From positions 17,586 to 81,585 of the forward strand of contig JANQLG010000009.1 in the NCBI GenBank assembly GCA_028280715.1: a stretch of DNA of 64,000 nucleotides, given 5' to 3'. This DNA is from Spongiibacteraceae bacterium. GTDB lineage: Bacteria > Pseudomonadota > Gammaproteobacteria > Pseudomonadales > Dasaniaceae. Both the position numbers and the translations under genes were made by a program. The notes beneath the pieces are model-generated. The model was not told where the DNA came from, made no database searches, and saw nothing but the letters and a program-made list of their open reading frames with translations. Shown piece by piece: positions 7,853 through 17,376 of this stretch; position 1 is the stretch's first letter, and every line of letters begins with the position of its first letter.

Positions 7853-10117
7853 TTGCCTGGGACTGCTCTTCAGATGGAATTATTACAGCACTGCCAAAGC
7901 CATTCAGAAAAATACTATGGCGAACTGTTGCATGCAGCTGAAAAGACGCTGGAAGACACGCTGTTCAAACAGGCCGAATCCTGCACATCCAACGAAGACC
8001 AACGCCGGTATTTTGAGGCCATGCAGGAGCTTAAAAATAATAGTGGCGCAATGCATGCTGTGTTTGGCAAAAGGCTAAATAAGCGCTTTGATGATTTTAT
8101 TCATGGCCGCGATGAAGAAGCCTCCCTCGATAGCCATCTTAATATCGGTGATCTGTCATTGGTCAAGCGTGAAGAACTTGAAGATGAACTAGCAATTTCC
8201 GTTATCGTATCGAAGGGTAATAGTCGCAACTCTGAATCCCTCTGGAAACTGAATCGTCGATTAGCTGTTATCCGCGGCGGTAAAAGTGTCAGCGACGAAA
8301 CCAACCCCTTTGGACCTGCGGCAGTATGCGATGCTATTCATGCAGCGGTATCATTGCTAAATGTCGACGACAAATCCCGCATTCTAATCTACAAGCAATT
8401 GGGAAAAGTTTTTGTTGTCAGTTTTTCCAAAGAACTATGCGCCCTAAATGATCTGTTAGTTGAGAAAGGAATTTTACCCAATCTCAAATTCTCACTGAGC
8501 AACAGGGAACAAACGACAACATCACAGCCTTCAGAAGGAGACGAAGCATCTGCCAACTCAACTACCGAATCACTCATAGAATCCGCAACAAGTATTGCCC
8601 ACCAACAGGAACTGTATCAATCCATACGAACTCTACAGACAAGCCTGCAATCTCGTACAGAACCACGAACCGAAACAGCAGGGGGTGTAAGCCTTAAAGG
8701 GCTAGATACTAGTGGAACAGGAGGTATAGATACTTTCTCTGCGATTGATTACGCCTTAACACTTAGCGCAATCCAACAATCACAAGCATTATTAGCCGCA
8801 GCAAAAAGCAACCAACCGCTTTCGGCGGACCTAGTCGAAAGTAAATTTGTTGACCAATTACAAAAACAGGCCAAGGACGATGGCCATCATAAAATGTCTC
8901 AAGACGATGCCGATACCGTCGATTTGGTTGGCATGATTTTCCGCTACATGCTGGATGATTCAAAGCTACACGATGTCGTAAAGTCCATGCTCAGTCACCT
9001 GCATACCCCTTATTTAAAGCTGGCATTAATGGACAAAAGCTTCCTGGATAATTATCAGCACAATGCCCGCATATTGCTGAATACAATGGCAGACGTCGGC
9101 GGCCGCTGGGTAAAAGATGAAGACGACCGAACCGTATTGCCCAAAATCAAAACGACTGTTGAAAATGTCTTAAAAGGCTTTGTGGATGACGTCACCATTT
9201 TTGATCGATTATTAGAAGATTTCTCGCGCTTTAAGGATAACCTTGAGAAACGCGCGCAAATGGTGGAAAAACGTAATACAGAAGCCCAACAAGGTTTGGA
9301 AAAACTCGAAATTTCTAAACAGAAGGCTATGGATGAAGTGGTACTGCGCCTGGAAAAAGCCGATGTACCACCTTTGGCACAGGATTTATTACGCCAGCCA
9401 TGGTGTGATTTCCTGGCTTTTAATTTACTTCGCCATGGCGAAGACAGCCTGACCTGGGCGTCGGCATTAAAAGTGTTAGACGGTGTCGTTTGGAGTGTGC
9501 GACCAGATCAGGCGGTTGATAGCAAAGAAGATTTGCATAGGCGACAAATCGAGCTGGACCAAACGGTAGCAGAAGGGTTAACAACCATCGGCTATGACAA
9601 AGAAGCCTCGAAGAATTTACTCGAATCCCTTCGAGAAGCACAGGAACTCATTTTCCACGGCGCAGTGATGGATGAAGTCAAGGAAAGTCAGGCTCAGTCA
9701 GATCATAAAGTCAGCGCAGCCACTGCGGCGCCCAAAGAAACGGATAAAAAACCTACCGAGAGCGCCATAACGCGACAAATGGCAAAACAAAAAACGCGCG
9801 AGGCCGCCAGAGATGATGGCCCACCGCTCAGCGATGAAGAGCGCTCCATGATCGATACACTCAAGGAAATAGCCTTCGGTACCTGGTTTGAATTTGACCG
9901 TGAAACCAACACAGCTTTATTAAAACTGGCTTGGTTCAGTAAGGTTACAGCGCATTATATGTTTGTCGATCAGTCTGGCGTCAAACAGGCCGTAGAAACT
10001 CAAAACAATCTGGCCAGAGGGATGTGTGCTGGCAACATCCGGATTGTTCAGCCTTCGAAAAAGTCTTTTATGGAGCGCGCTTTGGAGGCGGTGTTCAATA
10101 AACTCAAACTGTCATAG
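7853..10117 (+). CDS. DUF1631 family protein
   Basis: A 754-residue cytoplasmic protein of the DUF1631 family, found in Pseudomonas-like bacteria and of unproven function (some databases wrongly call it thymidine phosphorylase). The N-terminus has YFEAMQELKNNSGAMHAVF. The middle has the highly conserved DLVGMIFRYMLDD, LHTPYLKLALMDKSFLDN and HNARILLNTMADVG (about residues 360-425), followed by a charged coiled-coil stretch (about 450-510). A low-complexity linker (about 615-670) separates a C-terminal domain with GTWFEFDRE and KLAWFSKVTAHYMFVDQSG, which resembles a PilZ-like beta barrel. The start is uncertain: TTG at 7853 or ATG at 7874, neither with a good SD. Confidence 0.82.
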   Translation: MPGTALQMELLQHCQSHSEKYYGELLHAAEKTLEDTLFKQAESCTSNEDQRRYFEAMQELKNNSGAMHAVFGKRLNKRFDDFIHGRDEEASLDSHLNIGDLSLVKREELEDELAISVIVSKGNSRNSESLWKLNRRLAVIRGGKSVSDETNPFGPAAVCDAIHAAVSLLNVDDKSRILIYKQLGKVFVVSFSKELCALNDLLVEKGILPNLKFSLSNREQTTTSQPSEGDEASANSTTESLIESATSIAHQQELYQSIRTLQTSLQSRTEPRTETAGGVSLKGLDTSGTGGIDTFSAIDYALTLSAIQQSQALLAAAKSNQPLSADLVESKFVDQLQKQAKDDGHHKMSQDDADTVDLVGMIFRYMLDDSKLHDVVKSMLSHLHTPYLKLALMDKSFLDNYQHNARILLNTMADVGGRWVKDEDDRTVLPKIKTTVENVLKGFVDDVTIFDRLLEDFSRFKDNLEKRAQMVEKRNTEAQQGLEKLEISKQKAMDEVVLRLEKADVPPLAQDLLRQPWCDFLAFNLLRHGEDSLTWASALKVLDGVVWSVRPDQAVDSKEDLHRRQIELDQTVAEGLTTIGYDKEASKNLLESLREAQELIFHGAVMDEVKESQAQSDHKVSAATAAPKETDKKPTESAITRQMAKQKTREAARDDGPPLSDEERSMIDTLKEIAFGTWFEFDRETNTALLKLAWFSKVTAHYMFVDQSGVKQAVETQNNLARGMCAGNIRIVQPSKKSFMERALEAVFNKLKLS

Positions 10118-10142
10118 CTCGTTTAAAATCGATCACACCTCA

Positions 10143-10637
10143 TTAAAGTAACGGCTTATTGCGAATATCTTCTATAGCTTGTTCAAGATCAGCATACGCT
10201 TTGCGTACATCGACTCTAATGCCCACTTCGGCCTTACGGGATATCTGGGTAACAGGAAAAATAAAATCCTTTTCAAAACCTGGCACCTGCAAAGCACGGG
10301 AGCGACCATATCTATCAATGTAAACTGTCCAAATTAAACCACGCTCACTTTTAAGTAATTCTCCGAGTACAAAGCCCATGGCCTGTAACTGCGCCACCTG
10401 CTCCTGACCAACAATGCCGTCGTCCAGCAGACGCTGCAAGACTGCCAAATCGTTATCCTTTTTACCATTTAATACACGTCCAAAATGTCTGCGAGCCAAT
10501 TCATCAAGTCCATTACGCTGATCCTGCATATAACTTCTATCGATGGGTGATAGTGGTTCTGAGCGCCAATCCTGAGCATAAGTGGACATGGGTACTAACA
10601 AGCAGAACGCCAACAAAACCACAAAATATCGAATCAC
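10143..10637 (-). CDS. Secreted DUF3806-type protein
   Basis: A 164-residue exported protein. I place the start at GTG 10637, which has AAGGAG eight bases upstream and begins directly with a signal peptide (IRYFVVLLAFCLLVPMSTYA, cleavage before QDW). The mature part contains GFVLGELLKSERGLIWTVYIDRYGRSRALQVPG and FPVTQISRK, which I recognise as the DUF3806 pattern. No enzymatic residues are apparent. It is convergent to the DUF1631 gene with only 25 bases between them. Confidence 0.7.
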   Translation of the reverse strand: MIRYFVVLLAFCLLVPMSTYAQDWRSEPLSPIDRSYMQDQRNGLDELARRHFGRVLNGKKDNDLAVLQRLLDDGIVGQEQVAQLQAMGFVLGELLKSERGLIWTVYIDRYGRSRALQVPGFEKDFIFPVTQISRKAEVGIRVDVRKAYADLEQAIEDIRNKPLL

Positions 10638-10811
10638 GGTATCACTCTCCTTCAAACTTTTTAAATTAGACAGCTTAAATCACTATTTACTCACAAATAT
10701 GCCTAAGCATGAGATAGCAACTCAAAGTAGATAATAGATTTTATAATGCCAACAAAAATTATACTTGTTACTCATCAATAAAATGCCTTTCTCAGTTTTT
10801 TTTGACAACAA

Positions 10812-10877
10812 AATGTAAAGTATACTTGACAAAAATTCCTGCCCCACCTACCATCAAATGTAAAACAAGCTTTACAT
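10812..10877 (+). promoter_or_regulatory. Sigma-70 promoter with two TGTAAA-type operators
   Basis: A consensus -35 TTGACA (10826-10831) and a -10 TACCAT (10849-10854) are separated by 17 bp. A near-palindrome TGTAAAGTATACTTGACA (10813-10830 region) overlaps the -35, and a second inverted repeat ATGTAAA-N6-TTTACAT (10858-10877) lies just downstream of the -10. The shared TGTAAA half-site suggests two sites for one repressor, most likely the XRE protein encoded at the end of this operon. A strong SD (AAGGAGG) follows before the first gene. Confidence 0.65.
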
Positions 10878-10908
10878 ATATATTTAATGCAAATCTAAGG
10901 AGGCAAAA

Positions 10909-11298
10909 ATGATGAAGACCATGGAAAAACGAAATTTTATCCAATTTGTAGCAGGTATGACTGGTTACAGCATCCTTTTAGGAGTGAGTATGTCTGTCAT
11001 TGATTCGGGCAACATCGAACCAATATGGCAATACATGTTTGCACTATTGCCATTACTGCCATTCTCCGTCGCTCTATCTGCGATTATTTCCACGGTAAGG
11101 AATATGGATGAGTTACAAAAGCAAATCCAACTTGAAGCAATACTTTATGCTGCATTGATTACAGGAGCGATAGCAACTTGTTTAGGCCTTCTTGAGGCAA
11201 ATGAGCTGATTGCGCACCTACCCATCATATGGATACCGGCAGCGATGATTTTGATCTGGGGAACCGCTTCAGCATTAATTGCTCGTCGGTATGGATAG
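10909..11298 (+). CDS. Small four-helix membrane protein paired with an XRE regulator
   Basis: A 129-residue integral membrane protein with four predicted helices (about residues 10-28, 38-60, 78-96, 101-122). I do not recognise a named domain. It starts at ATG 10909 behind a strong AAGGAGG site. Its stop lies beside or inside the start of the XRE gene, an arrangement seen in many two-gene modules in which a small membrane protein and a Cro/CI-like repressor are co-expressed. The promoter carries two candidate operators. Function is unknown; a role in sensing or in antagonising the repressor is speculation. Confidence 0.7.
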   Translation: MMKTMEKRNFIQFVAGMTGYSILLGVSMSVIDSGNIEPIWQYMFALLPLLPFSVALSAIISTVRNMDELQKQIQLEAILYAALITGAIATCLGLLEANELIAHLPIIWIPAAMILIWGTASALIARRYG

Positions 11299-11308
11299 TC
11301 GAAAGCCA

Positions 11309-11500
11309 ATGAAAAATATTTTAAAGCAATTAAGAAATGAACATGAATGGTCACAGCAAACCCTGGCCGAAAAAGTTGGCGTCTCCAGACAAACAATTAT
11401 TGCGATAGAGAAAGGAAAATATGACCCAAGCCTGCCATTGGCATTTAAGCTAGCAAGCAGCCTACAAGTGACTATCGAAGATATATTTATTCCCGATTAA
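11309..11500 (+). CDS. XRE-family (Cro/CI-type) small regulator
   Basis: A compact 63-residue helix-turn-helix protein that is almost entirely the HTH domain: MKNILKQLRNEHEWSQQTLAEKVGVSRQTI, then AIEKGKYDPSLPLAFKLA and IEDIFIPD. This layout is typical of small YozG/YgzD-like repressors. I chose ATG 11309 because family members begin right at MKN..LR; ATG 11291, overlapping the upstream stop by 8 bp, would add six residues. It likely binds the TGTAAA repeats in the operon promoter and so regulates itself. Confidence 0.85.
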   Translation: MKNILKQLRNEHEWSQQTLAEKVGVSRQTIIAIEKGKYDPSLPLAFKLASSLQVTIEDIFIPD

Positions 11501-11641
11501 GCTGAAATCAATGCGCATAATGTAAAGTAACTGGCGATATCCAGCTAAATCTGTAACCAGCGCTTGAGCTTACCGGAAGCGGTCAGTACCATTACGCATC
11601 GCAATTTTGATCAGCAAGATAATCCCTCTCGGAGATAGTGA

Positions 11642-12520
11642 ATGATAACCGGCAGTATGGTTGCGTTAGTAACCCCAATGACCACCAGCGGCGATATCGA
11701 TTGGCCCGCCCTGAGAAAACTGGTGGACTTCCATCTCCAGGAAGGTACTCACGCGATTGTAGCAGTAGGCACTACCGGCGAATCAGCCACTTTAAGCGTC
11801 GCTGAACATTGTATGGTCATTAAACATGTGGTCGATCAGGTTAATGGCCAAATACCCGTCATTGCCGGTACCGGCTCCAATAGTCCTCATGAGGCAATTG
11901 AACTTACCAATGAAGCCCGTGTAGCCGGTGTCGACGCCTGTTTACTTGTTACACCCTATTACAACAAACCCACTCAAGAGGGCTTGTACCTATTCCATAA
12001 ATATATTGCGGAGCGAGTTGCCATCCCTCAAATTCTCTATAACGTGCCCGGCCGCACAGCCTGTGATATGTATAATGACACCGTCGACCGGTTAGCCAAT
12101 ATCGACAATATTATCGGTATCAAAGATGCCACTGGTGATCTTGAGCGCGGTAAAGATTTAATCGAGCGCTGTTCAGATCGGATAGCCATTTATTCCGGCG
12201 ATGACCCAACAGCAGCTGAATTAATATTGCTGGGCGGCAAAGGCGATATCTCTGTAACTGCCAATATCGCCCCTAAATTAATGTCACAACTGTGTGAAGC
12301 AGCCTTGGCTGGAAATACTGAATTAACTCGCCGGCTTTCCGACCAGCTGATGCCTGTACACAACAATCTTTTTCTGGAATCCAACCCTATTCCAGTCAAA
12401 TGGGCTCTTGCTGAAATGGGCTATTTACAACAAGCTGGTATTCGCTTACCACTTACCCCTTTTAGTGCTTCAGAGCAGCCTAAACTTCGCAGCGCCATGC
12501 AACAAACCGGCATTCTGTAG
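11642..12520 (+). CDS. dapA: 4-hydroxy-tetrahydrodipicolinate synthase DapA
   Basis: DapA condenses pyruvate with aspartate semialdehyde, the first committed step of lysine and diaminopimelate synthesis. The 292 residues equal the E. coli length. The Schiff-base lysine is K161 in GIKDATGD, the catalytic triad residues T44, T45 (VGTTGE) and Y133 (LYNVPGR) are present, and R138 follows. A GGAG site lies eight bases before the ATG. It is followed by bamC, the conserved order in many gammaproteobacteria. Confidence 0.97.
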   Translation: MITGSMVALVTPMTTSGDIDWPALRKLVDFHLQEGTHAIVAVGTTGESATLSVAEHCMVIKHVVDQVNGQIPVIAGTGSNSPHEAIELTNEARVAGVDACLLVTPYYNKPTQEGLYLFHKYIAERVAIPQILYNVPGRTACDMYNDTVDRLANIDNIIGIKDATGDLERGKDLIERCSDRIAIYSGDDPTAAELILLGGKGDISVTANIAPKLMSQLCEAALAGNTELTRRLSDQLMPVHNNLFLESNPIPVKWALAEMGYLQQAGIRLPLTPFSASEQPKLRSAMQQTGIL

Positions 12521-12592
12521 GGCTATTATTATAACAACCAGAATTTTTCTCTACGAAAATCCTAGTACGGCACCCTTAATACGGAACCATCA

Positions 12593-13630
12593 ATGAAAGT
12601 ATTTTTAAAACTGATTACTGTCACCTCCCTAGCCTTGACGATGAGCGCTTGTAGCTGGATATTCGGTGACACCTTCCGCGATCGCAGTGACGACTATCGC
12701 CAGGCTAAAGTAGAGCCACCACTGCAACTACCGGATACAATCAAAAACAATGCTATTGGTGATAATTACGCCATCCCGCCCATCAGTGATCGCACCTCTC
12801 TAAGCGAAGAATTTGTACTGCCCCGACCAGAACCACTGGACGATGATATCAACAGAGATGCAGTGCGCATTAACAGCCTAAATGATAGCCGCTGGATTTT
12901 AGTTAATGGCTCTCCAGGGCAAGTATGGCCACGATTACGCGGTTTTCTGAGCCTGAATCAACTTACTGTCAACCGTGCCGATGCCGCCAGCGGCATTATA
13001 GAAACAGTATGGCTGCAACCGCAGGGTGAAGATGCAATCAGAGAACGTTTTCGTATTCGTATCGAACAGGGCGTTCAACGTGCCACCAGTGAAGTCTATG
13101 TATTACATGCCGATATCCGGGCAGGGCAAGATGACTGGCCCGATCAGTCCAGCAGCCAGGAACGCGAACACATATTAACTGACAACCTCGCACAATATCT
13201 TGCCGATAGCGCGGCGGCAGCGGCCGTTTCCATGTTGGCACAACAAGCTATCGACTCTTCAGGAAAAGTCACGCTAGAGGAAGATAATAGCGGCCAGATC
13301 TTCCTTCGTCTGGATTTACCCTTCGCCAGAGCCTGGGCTTCGATCGGTTTAGCGCTTGAAAAAGCGGGCTTTAACGTTGACGACTTGAATCGCTCTGAAG
13401 GTCTTTACTATCTAAACTATGTCGAAGCAAAAGATGAGGATGAACCAGGCTTTTTCCGCTCACTATTTAGTCGTAACAATGAAGAAGCCGAAGGCGAAGA
13501 CTATCTGCTGACAGTGAAAAGGCAAAATGCTGAAACCGTCTTAATCACCATTGAACACCAAAGTGGCGAAACTATGGAGCGCAGCGAAGCAGATCACTTA
13601 CTTAAACGCCTGAAACGTCATATCAGTTAA
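12593..13630 (+). CDS. bamC: Outer membrane assembly lipoprotein BamC
   Basis: BamC (NlpB) is a lipoprotein of the Bam complex that inserts beta-barrel proteins into the outer membrane. The 345 residues match the E. coli length. A lipoprotein signal peptide ends in the lipobox LTMSAC (C20). The conserved unstructured segment that contacts BamD follows (DRSDDYRQAKVEPPLQLP). Two helix-grip domains come next (about residues 100-215 and 230-345). Location directly after dapA is diagnostic. Confidence 0.93.
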   Translation: MKVFLKLITVTSLALTMSACSWIFGDTFRDRSDDYRQAKVEPPLQLPDTIKNNAIGDNYAIPPISDRTSLSEEFVLPRPEPLDDDINRDAVRINSLNDSRWILVNGSPGQVWPRLRGFLSLNQLTVNRADAASGIIETVWLQPQGEDAIRERFRIRIEQGVQRATSEVYVLHADIRAGQDDWPDQSSSQEREHILTDNLAQYLADSAAAAAVSMLAQQAIDSSGKVTLEEDNSGQIFLRLDLPFARAWASIGLALEKAGFNVDDLNRSEGLYYLNYVEAKDEDEPGFFRSLFSRNNEEAEGEDYLLTVKRQNAETVLITIEHQSGETMERSEADHLLKRLKRHIS

Positions 13631-13669
13631 TTTTTTGATGGTTCATCATAAAATGGCTCACTATACGCT

Positions 13670-14431
13670 ATGAGTCTACAGTTCGCTTCCCTTGGCAGCG
13701 GCAGTCGCGGCAACGCAACTGTTATTCGCTCTGAAAATGCACTGATTTTAATCGACAACGGTTTCACCATTAAAGAAACCGAACGGCGACTGCAGCAACT
13801 GGGACATTCCCCTCAAGACCTCAGCGCGATTCTAGTCACACACGAACACAGCGATCACATTAAAGGTGTTGCTCCCCTAGCGAGAAAATATCAACTACCG
13901 GTTTATCTCACACACGGCACAGCCCAATATAACGGCATCAGTCAACTGCACGATTTACATGAGATTAACTTGCATCGACCTTTCGCGGTTGCCGATATCG
14001 AGGTCAAACCGGTGGCAGTCCCACACGATGCCAGAGAACCCTGCCAGTTCGTTGTTTCTTCACAGAATAAAACACTCGGAGTACTGACAGATTTAGGTAG
14101 CATTACGCCCTTTGTCATTGAGCAATACCGGTTGTGCGATGCTTTAATGCTCGAATGCAATCACGACCCCAAGATGTTGGCAACAGGACCTTACCCCCCG
14201 TCATTAAAACAACGGGTAGGCGGTCGCTGGGGACATTTGAGCAACCACCAGGCAGCGGACCTTTTACAAAATATTGAAATTGAAAAACTGGAACACCTGG
14301 TGCTGTGTCACATCAGCGAAAAGAACAACACCGAGGCGCTAGCGCGGGACAGTATTAAGACAATTTACGGAGAGAATAAAACCTTGCATTTAGCCGATCA
14401 GGAACAAGGCTTGACCTGGTTAGCTATTTAG
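13670..14431 (+). CDS. MBL-fold metallohydrolase (YycJ/WalJ-like)
   Basis: A 253-residue cytoplasmic metallo-beta-lactamase-fold hydrolase. The zinc site HEHSDH is at residues 58-63, with further ligands in VPHDARE, DLGS and VLCHIS. The start MSLQFASLGSGSRGNATVI is typical of the YycJ subgroup, thought to act as nucleases or phosphodiesterases. It follows bamC in an order (dapA-bamC-MBL) that normally continues into purC. Here purC is absent and a convergent cheR overlaps its last eight bases. Confidence 0.88.
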   Translation: MSLQFASLGSGSRGNATVIRSENALILIDNGFTIKETERRLQQLGHSPQDLSAILVTHEHSDHIKGVAPLARKYQLPVYLTHGTAQYNGISQLHDLHEINLHRPFAVADIEVKPVAVPHDAREPCQFVVSSQNKTLGVLTDLGSITPFVIEQYRLCDALMLECNHDPKMLATGPYPPSLKQRVGGRWGHLSNHQAADLLQNIEIEKLEHLVLCHISEKNNTEALARDSIKTIYGENKTLHLADQEQGLTWLAI

Positions 14432-15248
14432 CACGATAAATGATGCCCGGCCGACACTGCACCATCTCATAACAATCCGTCAATCCTGACAAGCCTTCTG
14501 AAGCTCCCAGTATTAAATAACCGCCTGGATGCAAGGTTCTATGGATACGCCGCAAAATATCGTTTTTTAATTCTGCTGAAAAATAGATCAACACGTTGCG
14601 ACAGAACACCACATCAAACTTGCCTAGCGAAGCATAACTATCCATCAAATTAAGTGGTTGAAAGCGAATACATTTTTTGATTTCCGGTTTAACTCTCCAC
14701 ACCTCACCACCTAAGGAATCAAAAAAACGCCGCAACCGCTCACTAGCCAAACCCCGTCCCAGCGCTAAACCGTCGTATTCTGCCTTCTTACAATGTTCCA
14801 GCATACTGGGCGATAAATCAGTGGCTATAATCTCAACCGGATTTTTTAGCACTCCCATATTCGCGCTCTTATACTCTTCAACCAACATACTCAAAGAATA
14901 GGGTTCCTGCCCTGATGAGCAGGCTGCCGACCAAACCCTGAGTGTGCCCGGACGCGATTTTTGAATTTCCGGCAGCAACTTGTTTTTGAAAATATCGAAG
15001 GGGTGAGTATCCCGAAACCACAAAGTTTCATTAGTGGTCATCGCATCAACGACAGCTTCTTTTAGTATGCGATTAGAAAGCTGCTGCATGCGTCTGACTA
15101 ATTCGCCCAGAGTCTCAATCTCATGTTGAGCCATCAGCTTACTGAGCCGACTCGTCACTAAATACTGTTTGTTATCTCCTAACAAAATGCCACAAGCTTT
15201 TTCGAGAAACTCCTTAAAAGCTTGATAATCAGTGGGATCACTACTCAT
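14424..15248 (-). CDS. cheR: Chemotaxis protein methyltransferase CheR
   Basis: CheR methylates glutamates of chemoreceptors with SAM and sets adaptation. The 274 residues contain the N-terminal helical domain (about 1-75), the TTNETLWFRDTHPF motif (about 88-101), the SAM-binding RVWSAACSSGQEPYSL and the late FDVVFCRNVLIYF. It is preceded on the same strand by cheV (129-bp gap), as in Pseudomonas. It overlaps the convergent MBL gene by eight bases. Confidence 0.95.
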   Translation of the reverse strand: MSSDPTDYQAFKEFLEKACGILLGDNKQYLVTSRLSKLMAQHEIETLGELVRRMQQLSNRILKEAVVDAMTTNETLWFRDTHPFDIFKNKLLPEIQKSRPGTLRVWSAACSSGQEPYSLSMLVEEYKSANMGVLKNPVEIIATDLSPSMLEHCKKAEYDGLALGRGLASERLRRFFDSLGGEVWRVKPEIKKCIRFQPLNLMDSYASLGKFDVVFCRNVLIYFSAELKNDILRRIHRTLHPGGYLILGASEGLSGLTDCYEMVQCRPGIIYRAK

Positions 15249-15377
15249 AGAAAAGTCCTGAAACTACAGGAACTTGAAGATTCATAAGCTGGAACATCTC
15301 TCATCAATTGGTCACTGATACTAACAGGGTAGTCACGACAAACTATCCTAACAGTCAATACTAACAGTTATTATCTG

Positions 15378-16310
15378 TTATGTACCCTCTACATCCTTAA
15401 TACGGTCGGTTACCATTGTTGCCAATTGATCCGGATTAAATTTGGCCAGAAAATTATCGGCTCCAACTTTTTTCACCATAGCTTGATTGAATACACCACT
15501 TAGAGAAGTATGGAGAACGATATGTAAATTCGCCATCCGTGGATCACCGCGTACTTCAGAAGTCAGCGTATAACCATCCATTTCTGGCATCTCAATATCC
15601 GAGATCATCACTAAAAACTTGCTGGGAACATCCTCGCCTTTATCCGCCAAATCCCTTAAATATTCCCATGCCTGCATACCATCATTGAGCACTGTCGTTT
15701 CCACCCCAACGGTTTCAACACAGCGTTTAATTTGTTTCCGCGCTATAGCCGAATCATCCACAATCAATACATGCTTGGAAGGAGCCAAGCTCACTACTTC
15801 ATCTGCGAGAACCTCTTGAGAAATATCTTCCAGCATCGGGGAAACTTCTGAAAGAATTTTTTCCACATCGATAATCTCGACCAGTTTGCCCTCAACTTCA
15901 GTCACAGCGGTGAGGTAGTGTTCACGACCCGACCCTTTAGGTGGCGGATGGATATCACCCCAGTTCATATTGACAATTCTTTCGACGCCTCGCACCAAAA
16001 AGCCCTGAGTCTGGGTGTTGTACTCGGTAATAATGACAAAACCGTTCTCGATATCATCAAGAGCATGCTGGCCAGTAGCCAAACTTAAATCCATAATCGA
16101 AATGGTGCCGCCACGAATATTTGCCACCCCACGTACCACAGGGCTACTTTGTGGTAGCGAATTCAGCTTGGGGCACTGCAACACTTCTTTAACCTTGAAG
16201 ACGTTAATACCATATATCTGCTCGCCATCTAAACGGAATAACAGTAGCTCTAACCGGTTTTCACCGACCAGCTGAGTGCGCTGATTTACTGTCTCAAGAA
16301 CGCCTGCCAT
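15378..16310 (-). CDS. cheV: Chemotaxis coupling/response-regulator protein CheV
   Basis: CheV is a fusion of a CheW-like coupling domain (about residues 15-165) and a receiver domain (about 185-305) that links receptors to CheA and tunes adaptation. The receiver has VLIVDDSAIARKQI and the phospho-acceptor in MISDIEMPEMDGY. The 310 residues match the family. It is transcribed away from flgA, with 194 bases between them that must contain both promoters. I could not see a convincing sigma-54 or sigma-28 box there. Confidence 0.95.
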   Translation of the reverse strand: MAGVLETVNQRTQLVGENRLELLLFRLDGEQIYGINVFKVKEVLQCPKLNSLPQSSPVVRGVANIRGGTISIMDLSLATGQHALDDIENGFVIITEYNTQTQGFLVRGVERIVNMNWGDIHPPPKGSGREHYLTAVTEVEGKLVEIIDVEKILSEVSPMLEDISQEVLADEVVSLAPSKHVLIVDDSAIARKQIKRCVETVGVETTVLNDGMQAWEYLRDLADKGEDVPSKFLVMISDIEMPEMDGYTLTSEVRGDPRMANLHIVLHTSLSGVFNQAMVKKVGADNFLAKFNPDQLATMVTDRIKDVEGT

Positions 16311-16504
16311 AGATGTCTCCTAGTGTCGTGTATATTCAATGTAGCATTTCATCAGCAGTATGGCTTTACTGCAGGCACGCTTATTGCAATTTATCTTCTC
16401 GTATCAGATGCCGACAAATAAATGACGCTAACGGCCATCTGAAGGATATCGGCAGAAATCCAGTTTCATTTACTCTGTCGTACTCTAGAGCATAGGCCAA
16501 GATA

Positions 16505-17218
16505 ATGATTGTTCGTAGTTTTTCAATAATTTTTAGCCTGTTAATAACAGTTACGAATATCTCGTATGCGGCCGTCGACGCCCAGCAGATTAAGGCCGCT
16601 GTATCTAATTACCTCGATGCATATGAAGCCCAATTAGCAGAACAATACCCCGACGCAGAACGTATCGAATACCAAATCAGCAGTTTAGACTCTCGGCTAA
16701 CGATGGCCGAATGCTCAGAAGCACTGTCGGTGACCCGCAGATCCACCAAAACTCTAGGACGGATAAACACTAAGGTGAGCTGCGATAGCGACACAGTGCA
16801 ATGGTCCATCTATGTGCCAGTAGAAATTAATATTTATCAACGAGTGGTCACTACGACCAAGCCGATCGCTCGAAATCAGATTTTAGGTGCAGATGACCTT
16901 GACCTGCGCGAGGCTGATATTAGCCAGCTGCGCGGCGGCTACTTTTTCGCTCTCGACGAAGTAATCGGCATGGTTGCCAAACGAAACCTAATAGCAAACA
17001 AAGCGATTGATTCGCAGCAACTTAAACCGCCCATCATGATTAAAAAAGGCGAGGCCGTCATCTTGAATGCCAGTACAAGTGGGCTAACAGTAAAAATGCC
17101 GGGCGTAGCCCTTAATGATGGTCGCCATGGTGAACAAATTAGTGTTCGCAACACGCAATCAAAACGAATTGTTGATGCTAAAGTGATTGCCCCCGGGCAA
17201 GTTGCCGTGACAATGTAA
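16505..17218 (+). CDS. flgA: Flagellar P-ring assembly chaperone FlgA
   Basis: FlgA is the periplasmic chaperone for assembly of FlgI into the P-ring. The 237 residues begin with a Sec signal peptide (IVRSFSIIFSLLITVTNISYA, cleavage before AVDAQ). The C-terminal half is a SAF domain (about 110-235) with TTKPIARNQILGADDLDLRE and MIKKGEAVILNASTSGLTVKM. It is divergent from cheV and followed by flgM and flgN. Confidence 0.95.
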   Translation: MIVRSFSIIFSLLITVTNISYAAVDAQQIKAAVSNYLDAYEAQLAEQYPDAERIEYQISSLDSRLTMAECSEALSVTRRSTKTLGRINTKVSCDSDTVQWSIYVPVEINIYQRVVTTTKPIARNQILGADDLDLREADISQLRGGYFFALDEVIGMVAKRNLIANKAIDSQQLKPPIMIKKGEAVILNASTSGLTVKMPGVALNDGRHGEQISVRNTQSKRIVDAKVIAPGQVAVTM

Positions 17219-17286
17219 ACTGGGGGCACCTACTATTAAAGGGCAAAAGTGGGGCTGTAGAGATAGTGTGAAAATACCGAAAATGT

Positions 17287-17313
17287 TAAAGTTTACAGCG
17301 ATTGTGCCGATAT
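17287..17313 (+). promoter_or_regulatory. Sigma-28 (FliA) promoter of flgM
   Basis: TAAAGTTT (17287-17294), an 11-bp spacer and GCCGATAT (17306-17313) match the flagellar sigma-28 consensus TAAAGTTT-N11-GCCGATAA at all but one base. It lies 63 bp upstream of the flgM ATG, so flgM (and probably flgN) is a class-3 flagellar target and FlgM feeds back on its own sigma factor. Confidence 0.92.
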
Positions 17314-17376
17314 TTACCTTGATCGTTCAATTATTTGCCCTTATGCAGTACAACCTAAGTAATACGGTATTTGAAA

